Source: an uncultured Oscillospiraceae bacterium (GTDB lineage: Bacteria; Bacillota; Clostridia; Oscillospirales; Oscillospiraceae). From it: 15,006 nt of DNA. The notes below the pieces were generated by a model. The model saw only the letters and a list, made by a program, of their open reading frames with translations. It did no database searches and was not told the origin of the DNA. Below are positions 11,534-15,006 of this stretch, in pieces (position 1 is the first letter of the stretch; every line of letters starts with the position of its first letter). The stretch is taken from NCBI GenBank assembly GCA_910584805.1, contig CAJUCB010000041.1:1-15006 (forward strand), given 5' to 3'. A program made the translations under genes and the position numbers.

Positions 11534-13615
11534 ATGGAAAGACTCTCAGATAAGCAGAAGATCTTGATCGTAGATGACTCAGAAATGAACCGCTCAATCC
11601 TGGCAGATATGCTGGGGGAGGAGTATGAGATCATGGAGGCAGAGGACGGCAACGAGGGTGTGGCTATGCTGCAGCAGCACAGCAGTGAGATTGCCCTGGT
11701 GCTGCTGGACATTGTGATGCCCAACCTGGACGGCTTTGGCGTACTATCTATGATGAACCGCTATCGCTGGATCGAAGAGGTCCCGGTGATTATGATTTCT
11801 GCCGAACGGGGGTCCTCCCATGTAGAGCGGGCCTTTGAGATGGGGGTCACGGACTTTATCAGCCGGCCCTTCGACGCACTGCTGGTCCACCGCCGGGTGG
11901 TGAACACCATCCTGCTCTATACCAAGCAGAAAAAGCTGGTGTCCTTGGTGGCGGATCAGATCTATGAGAAGGAACACCGCAGCAGCTTGATGATCGATAT
12001 TCTCAGCAACATTGTGGAATTCCGGAACGGGGAAAGCGGACTGCATGTGCGCCATGTCCACACGCTGACAGAAATGCTGCTGAAGGTGCTGATTCATAAA
12101 ACAGACCGATACCATCTGAGCCAGACGGATATCTCCATCATCAGCACGGCCTCCGCGCTCCACGATGTGGGGAAGATTTCCATTGATGAGAATGTGCTCA
12201 ATAAGCCAGGGCGGCTTACGAAAGAGGAATTCGAGATCATGAAGACCCACTCCATGATCGGGGCGGAAATGCTGGCGGGGCTGCCCATCCATCAGGATGA
12301 ACCGCTGGTGAAAGCGGCCTATGAAATCTGCCGCTGGCACCACGAGCGCTACGACGGCCGGGGGTATCCCGATGGGCTGAAGGGGGATGAAATCCCCATC
12401 TCTGCCCAGATTGTGGCCCTGGCGGATGTGTATGACGCCCTGACCAGTGAGCGGGTGTATAAAAAGGCCTTTTCCCATGAAAAGGCTGTGACAATGATCC
12501 TCAATGGCGAGTGCGGGACCTTTAATCCCCTGCTGATGGAGTGCTTGGAGGAGTGTGCCGACGGCATCCAGGAAGAGCTGCGGGATGACAACGCCTTCCG
12601 CCGCAACCAACGGGAGATGCAGAACATTGCCCGGGAAATGCATAAGTATGAGGAGCTTACCGCCTCCGAGCGCACCTTGCAGCTGTTGGAGCACGAGCGG
12701 ATGAAGTATAACTTCTTCGCGGACCTGAGCAAGGAGATCCAGTTTGAGTTTACCCTTCAGCCGCCCATGGTTACCCTGTCTGCCTGGGGGGCGGAGACCT
12801 TGGGCTTGGAGGAAATCGTCATGGAGCCGGAGACAGACCCCCGGGTGATGGAGCTCATCGGCAAGGATAGCTGGCGGGGCTTGGCGGATGCCCTCCGGGC
12901 CACCACCCCTGGTCAGCCTACCGTCACCTTTGACTGCTTGATCCATTACAAAGAGAGCGCCGCCCGCTGGACGCGGATTCTGGCCCGGGCCATTTGGTCC
13001 CCCGACGAGCCGCCCCGCTACACCGGGGCCATCGGCAAGGCCATTGATGTCCACGACTCCCGGATGCACTTGGATAACCTGGAACGCATGGCGACCCACG
13101 ACGCCATGACGGGGCTCTTGAATCACGCCACCGCCAAGAAGCGCATCCAGGAGCGCTTGGAGGAGCGGCCGGAGGGGCGGTATGCCCTGGCTATCCTGGA
13201 TTTGGATCACTTCAAATCCGCCAACGATAATTATGGACACAGCTTTGGGGACCAGGTGCTTATCTACATGGCCGATAAGCTGCGCCAGAACACCCGGGGG
13301 GGAGATATTGCGGCCCGGGTGGGGGGCGACGAGATGGTGGTGTTCCTGGAATGCAAGATAGAGGTAGAACCTGCCATTGAGCGTATTTTTAACGCAGTGA
13401 CCGGGATGTATGAGCAGTTCCCCCTCTCTGTGAGCATCGGTGTGGCCACCACGGAGAAGGTGGGGACGGACTATGAAACCCTCTTCCACGCAGCGGACCA
13501 GGCCCTTTACACCGTGAAACGCTCTGGGCGGGGACATTACCGTTTTTATGACGAGAGTATGGATAAGACCCTCTCGGCGATCTCGCCCATCGACAGCGAT
13601 GGGGAAGAAGGATAA
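11534..13615 (+). CDS. Response regulator with HD-GYP, PAS-like and GGDEF domains
   Basis: This 693-residue cytoplasmic protein reads: receiver domain (about 8-125) with DD14-15 and phospho-acceptor D59; HD-GYP phosphodiesterase (about 150-345) with HDVGK (210-214) and HHERYDGRGYPDG (269-281); a coiled, charged linker (about 345-395); a PAS-like segment (about 400-505); and a GGDEF cyclase domain (about 520-672) with GGDEM at 597-601. The inhibitory RxxD site RGGD (588-591) is exactly five residues before it. It should both make and break cyclic di-GMP under phosphorylation control. The receiver's usual Lys-Pro is Arg-Pro (R111). The start is ATG 11534 because AGGGGG is 8 bases upstream; GTG 11525 overlaps that site. 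Genes for an Hpt protein and a membrane sensor follow, making a likely phosphorelay. Confidence 0.93.
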   Translation: MERLSDKQKILIVDDSEMNRSILADMLGEEYEIMEAEDGNEGVAMLQQHSSEIALVLLDIVMPNLDGFGVLSMMNRYRWIEEVPVIMISAERGSSHVERAFEMGVTDFISRPFDALLVHRRVVNTILLYTKQKKLVSLVADQIYEKEHRSSLMIDILSNIVEFRNGESGLHVRHVHTLTEMLLKVLIHKTDRYHLSQTDISIISTASALHDVGKISIDENVLNKPGRLTKEEFEIMKTHSMIGAEMLAGLPIHQDEPLVKAAYEICRWHHERYDGRGYPDGLKGDEIPISAQIVALADVYDALTSERVYKKAFSHEKAVTMILNGECGTFNPLLMECLEECADGIQEELRDDNAFRRNQREMQNIAREMHKYEELTASERTLQLLEHERMKYNFFADLSKEIQFEFTLQPPMVTLSAWGAETLGLEEIVMEPETDPRVMELIGKDSWRGLADALRATTPGQPTVTFDCLIHYKESAARWTRILARAIWSPDEPPRYTGAIGKAIDVHDSRMHLDNLERMATHDAMTGLLNHATAKKRIQERLEERPEGRYALAILDLDHFKSANDNYGHSFGDQVLIYMADKLRQNTRGGDIAARVGGDEMVVFLECKIEVEPAIERIFNAVTGMYEQFPLSVSIGVATTEKVGTDYETLFHAADQALYTVKRSGRGHYRFYDESMDKTLSAISPIDSDGEEG

Positions 13616-13638
13616 TAACTAGAAGGAGAGTGCTGGAA

Positions 13639-14001
13639 ATGACGCTGAAAGAATGCTATGACGCCCTAGGCGGAGACTATGAGGAAGCCATTGGACGGTT
13701 GCGCAGTGAACGCCTGGTGCAGAAGTTCGTGTTGAAATTCCTCAGCGACGGTAGCTACGACCTGCTCAACAGCTCCTTTGAAAAGGAAGACTGGGGGGAG
13801 GCATTCCGGGCAGCACATACCATCAAGGGTGTGTGCCAGAATTTGAGCTTTGTTGCCCTGGGTGATTCCAGCAGCGAACTGTGTGAAGCGCTGCGGGGGG
13901 GGCATACTCCTGAGGCGGACAGCCTGGCAGAACGGATGCGTGGGGATTACCAGCGTACCATTCAGGCTATCCAGGCGTTTCAGGAGGAAAACGGGGCATG
14001 A
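13639..14001 (+). CDS. Hpt-domain histidine phosphotransfer protein
   Basis: The 120-residue product is essentially one Hpt four-helix bundle. The phospho-accepting histidine is H60 in AAHTIKGVCQNL (58-69), which fits the HxxKG signature. It would relay phosphate between the receiver of a hybrid kinase and a separate response regulator. The ATG at 13639 is chosen because AAGGAG (13623-13628) is 10 bases upstream; a GTG at 13630 is too close to that site. It begins 23 bases after the REC-HD-GYP-GGDEF gene, whose receiver is a natural target. Its stop overlaps the start of the membrane sensor by 4 bases (ATGA), so the three genes are very likely one transcript. Confidence 0.9.
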   Translation: MTLKECYDALGGDYEEAIGRLRSERLVQKFVLKFLSDGSYDLLNSSFEKEDWGEAFRAAHTIKGVCQNLSFVALGDSSSELCEALRGGHTPEADSLAERMRGDYQRTIQAIQAFQEENGA

Positions 14002-15006
14002 AAAACAAAACGACACGCTTCCTGATTTCTAGTTTGGTGGCTGTGGCGCTTCTTTGTGTATTCGTCTTTTCCTTCTTGGCGTTTCATATGCGTGCCCAAA
14101 GTACACGTACCATCAATGAGGTGGGTGCGCTTTACATGTCCAGTATGAGCCAGCAGATTTCCAAGCATTTTGAGACGACCATTGGACTGCGCCTAAACCA
14201 GCTGGATGCGCTGGTGCAAATGATAGAGGCGGACCGTATCCACGATGACGCGGCGATGCAGGAGGAACTGGTGGCCAATGCGCAGACTATGGATTTTAGC
14301 CATCTTGCGTTTTTCACCAAGAGCGGGACGTTTCAAATGCTCTATGGCTCATCCTTGAAGATCACCGACCCGGACCCGTTCATAGAGTCTATTATTGAGG
14401 GAGAGAAAAAGGTGGCCATCGGCACGGATCAGTCGGGCAACAATGTGGTGCTGCTGGGGATTCCCAGCAAGCATAGAGCCTCGGACGGGCAGCCCTGTGT
14501 TGCCCTGGTGGCGGGCCTGCCAGTGTCGTACATCAACAATACCTTGTCCTTGGATGAGAACGACGAGCACGTCTATTCCTTCATTATACGGCGGGATGGC
14601 TCCTACATCATTCGTAGCTCTGACGCCTACCGGGAAAACTATTTTGACCGGGTCAACGACATTTATCAGGAGGTAGACGGGCAATCCCCGGAGGAGTACC
14701 TAAATGAACTGCGGGAGGCCATGAATAAGGACGAGGAATATTCTGGGGAAGCCACCATAGAAGGGGAGCGGCGGCACCTGTACTGCACCCGGCTGGCCCA
14801 CTCGGAGTGGTACCTCATTACCTTTATGCCCTATGGGACCATCGACACCATTGTCAACGGCCTGAGCCACCAGTGGGTGATGATGGCTATGATAGGGGGC
14901 GGCGCAATCATCGTGGCGCTGCTGCTGGTATTTTCCAAATATTTCGGCCTGACCCGGCAGCAAATGAAGGAGCTGGACGAGGCGCGGAAGGATGCGGAGC
15001 ATGCCA
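13998..15006 (+). CDS. Membrane sensor protein, probable hybrid histidine kinase (partial, 5' part)
   Basis: Only the first 336 codons are in the window and the frame is still open at the edge. The protein starts with a short basic end and a membrane helix (about 8-29), then an extracytoplasmic sensor of about 260 residues with Cache-like features (FFTKSGTFQMLYGSS near 105-119, FIIRRDGSYIIRSS at 195-208, WYLITFMPYG at 271-280), a second helix (about 293-315) and the start of a cytoplasmic helix ELDEARKDAEHA (325-336). That helix is the usual lead-in to a kinase dimerisation domain, but the histidine is not reached, and a GGDEF output remains possible. ATG 13998 has AGGAGG (13982-13987) 10 bases upstream and overlaps the Hpt stop by 4 bases. 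The Hpt neighbour favours a hybrid kinase. Confidence 0.85.
   Translation, partial: MKNKTTRFLISSLVAVALLCVFVFSFLAFHMRAQSTRTINEVGALYMSSMSQQISKHFETTIGLRLNQLDALVQMIEADRIHDDAAMQEELVANAQTMDFSHLAFFTKSGTFQMLYGSSLKITDPDPFIESIIEGEKKVAIGTDQSGNNVVLLGIPSKHRASDGQPCVALVAGLPVSYINNTLSLDENDEHVYSFIIRRDGSYIIRSSDAYRENYFDRVNDIYQEVDGQSPEEYLNELREAMNKDEEYSGEATIEGERRHLYCTRLAHSEWYLITFMPYGTIDTIVNGLSHQWVMMAMIGGGAIIVALLLVFSKYFGLTRQQMKELDEARKDAEHA

Noticed and set aside
11744..13537. 597-codon minus-strand frame opposite the REC-HD-GYP-GGDEF gene
   Set aside because: The plus-strand protein has four recognisable domains with catalytic residues; the antisense product has none and lacks a start signal.
1..15006. Search for tRNA, rRNA, CRISPR, insertion sequence, integrase or attachment-site signals
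   Set aside because: No direct-repeat array, transposase or integrase motif, or tRNA-like fold was seen; coding strands and gene style are uniform, with no sign of recent insertion.

Overview
The window looks like chromosomal DNA from a GC-rich, low-motility-type gut Clostridia lineage (Oscillospiraceae/Ruminococcaceae-like, e.g. the Flavonifractor/Lawsonibacter neighbourhood). This is inferred from the mix of features: strong AGGAGG ribosome binding sites, sigma-A-type promoters with extended -10 boxes, an SLH-domain surface protein, a sigma factor paired with a DUF4179-like membrane protein, and a REC/HD-GYP/GGDEF protein with an Hpt partner. No species can be assigned from the sequence alone. 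No tRNA, rRNA, CRISPR array, insertion sequence or phage gene was seen.

Layout. (1) 46-1184, minus strand: tsaE-tsaB, two genes of the tRNA t6A pathway, overlapping by 3 bases and driven by a promoter near 1233-1261. (2) 1334-3502, plus strand: a SEDS-family (RodA/FtsW-like) cell-wall polymerase followed by a secreted protein with a cadherin/Ig-like domain and three SLH repeats, closed by a strong terminator at 3530-3568. (3) 3603-3692, minus strand: a 29-residue hydrophobic protein with its own near-consensus promoter and ribosome binding site. It is divergent from (4) 3876-5574, plus strand: an ECF-type sigma factor overlapping a DUF4179-like single-pass membrane protein, probably its regulator. 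A 19-bp perfect hairpin at 5617-5659 separates this from the convergent next operon. (5) 5658-11185, minus strand: a tightly packed five-gene operon (gtrB-like polyprenyl-phosphate glycosyltransferase, two tandem paralogous 610-residue polytopic DUF6056-like proteins, a PF06695-type small membrane protein and a GtrA-like protein). (6) 11534-15006+, plus strand: a REC-HD-GYP-PAS-GGDEF cyclic-di-GMP protein, an Hpt phosphotransfer protein and the first 336 codons of a membrane sensor (probably a hybrid histidine kinase) that runs off the window.

How they may work together. Operon 5 has the composition of a three-component Gtr surface-glycosylation system: GtrB loads a sugar on undecaprenyl phosphate, GtrA-like protein flips it, and a large membrane GT-C-like enzyme transfers it outside the cell. 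The unusual part is the presence of two diverged GT-C candidates, each with a C-terminal extracytoplasmic region that looks like a degenerate copper-amine-oxidase-N1-type stalk domain, plus a PF06695 protein in the middle of the operon. Operon 6 is a candidate phosphorelay (sensor kinase, Hpt, REC output with both c-di-GMP synthesis and breakdown modules). Operons 5 and 6 start from divergent promoters about 120 bp apart that carry the same TGGTATAAT box, so joint control of surface glycosylation and c-di-GMP signalling is possible but not shown. The RodA-like protein, the SLH protein, the sigma/membrane-regulator pair and the Gtr-like operon give the window a cell-envelope theme.
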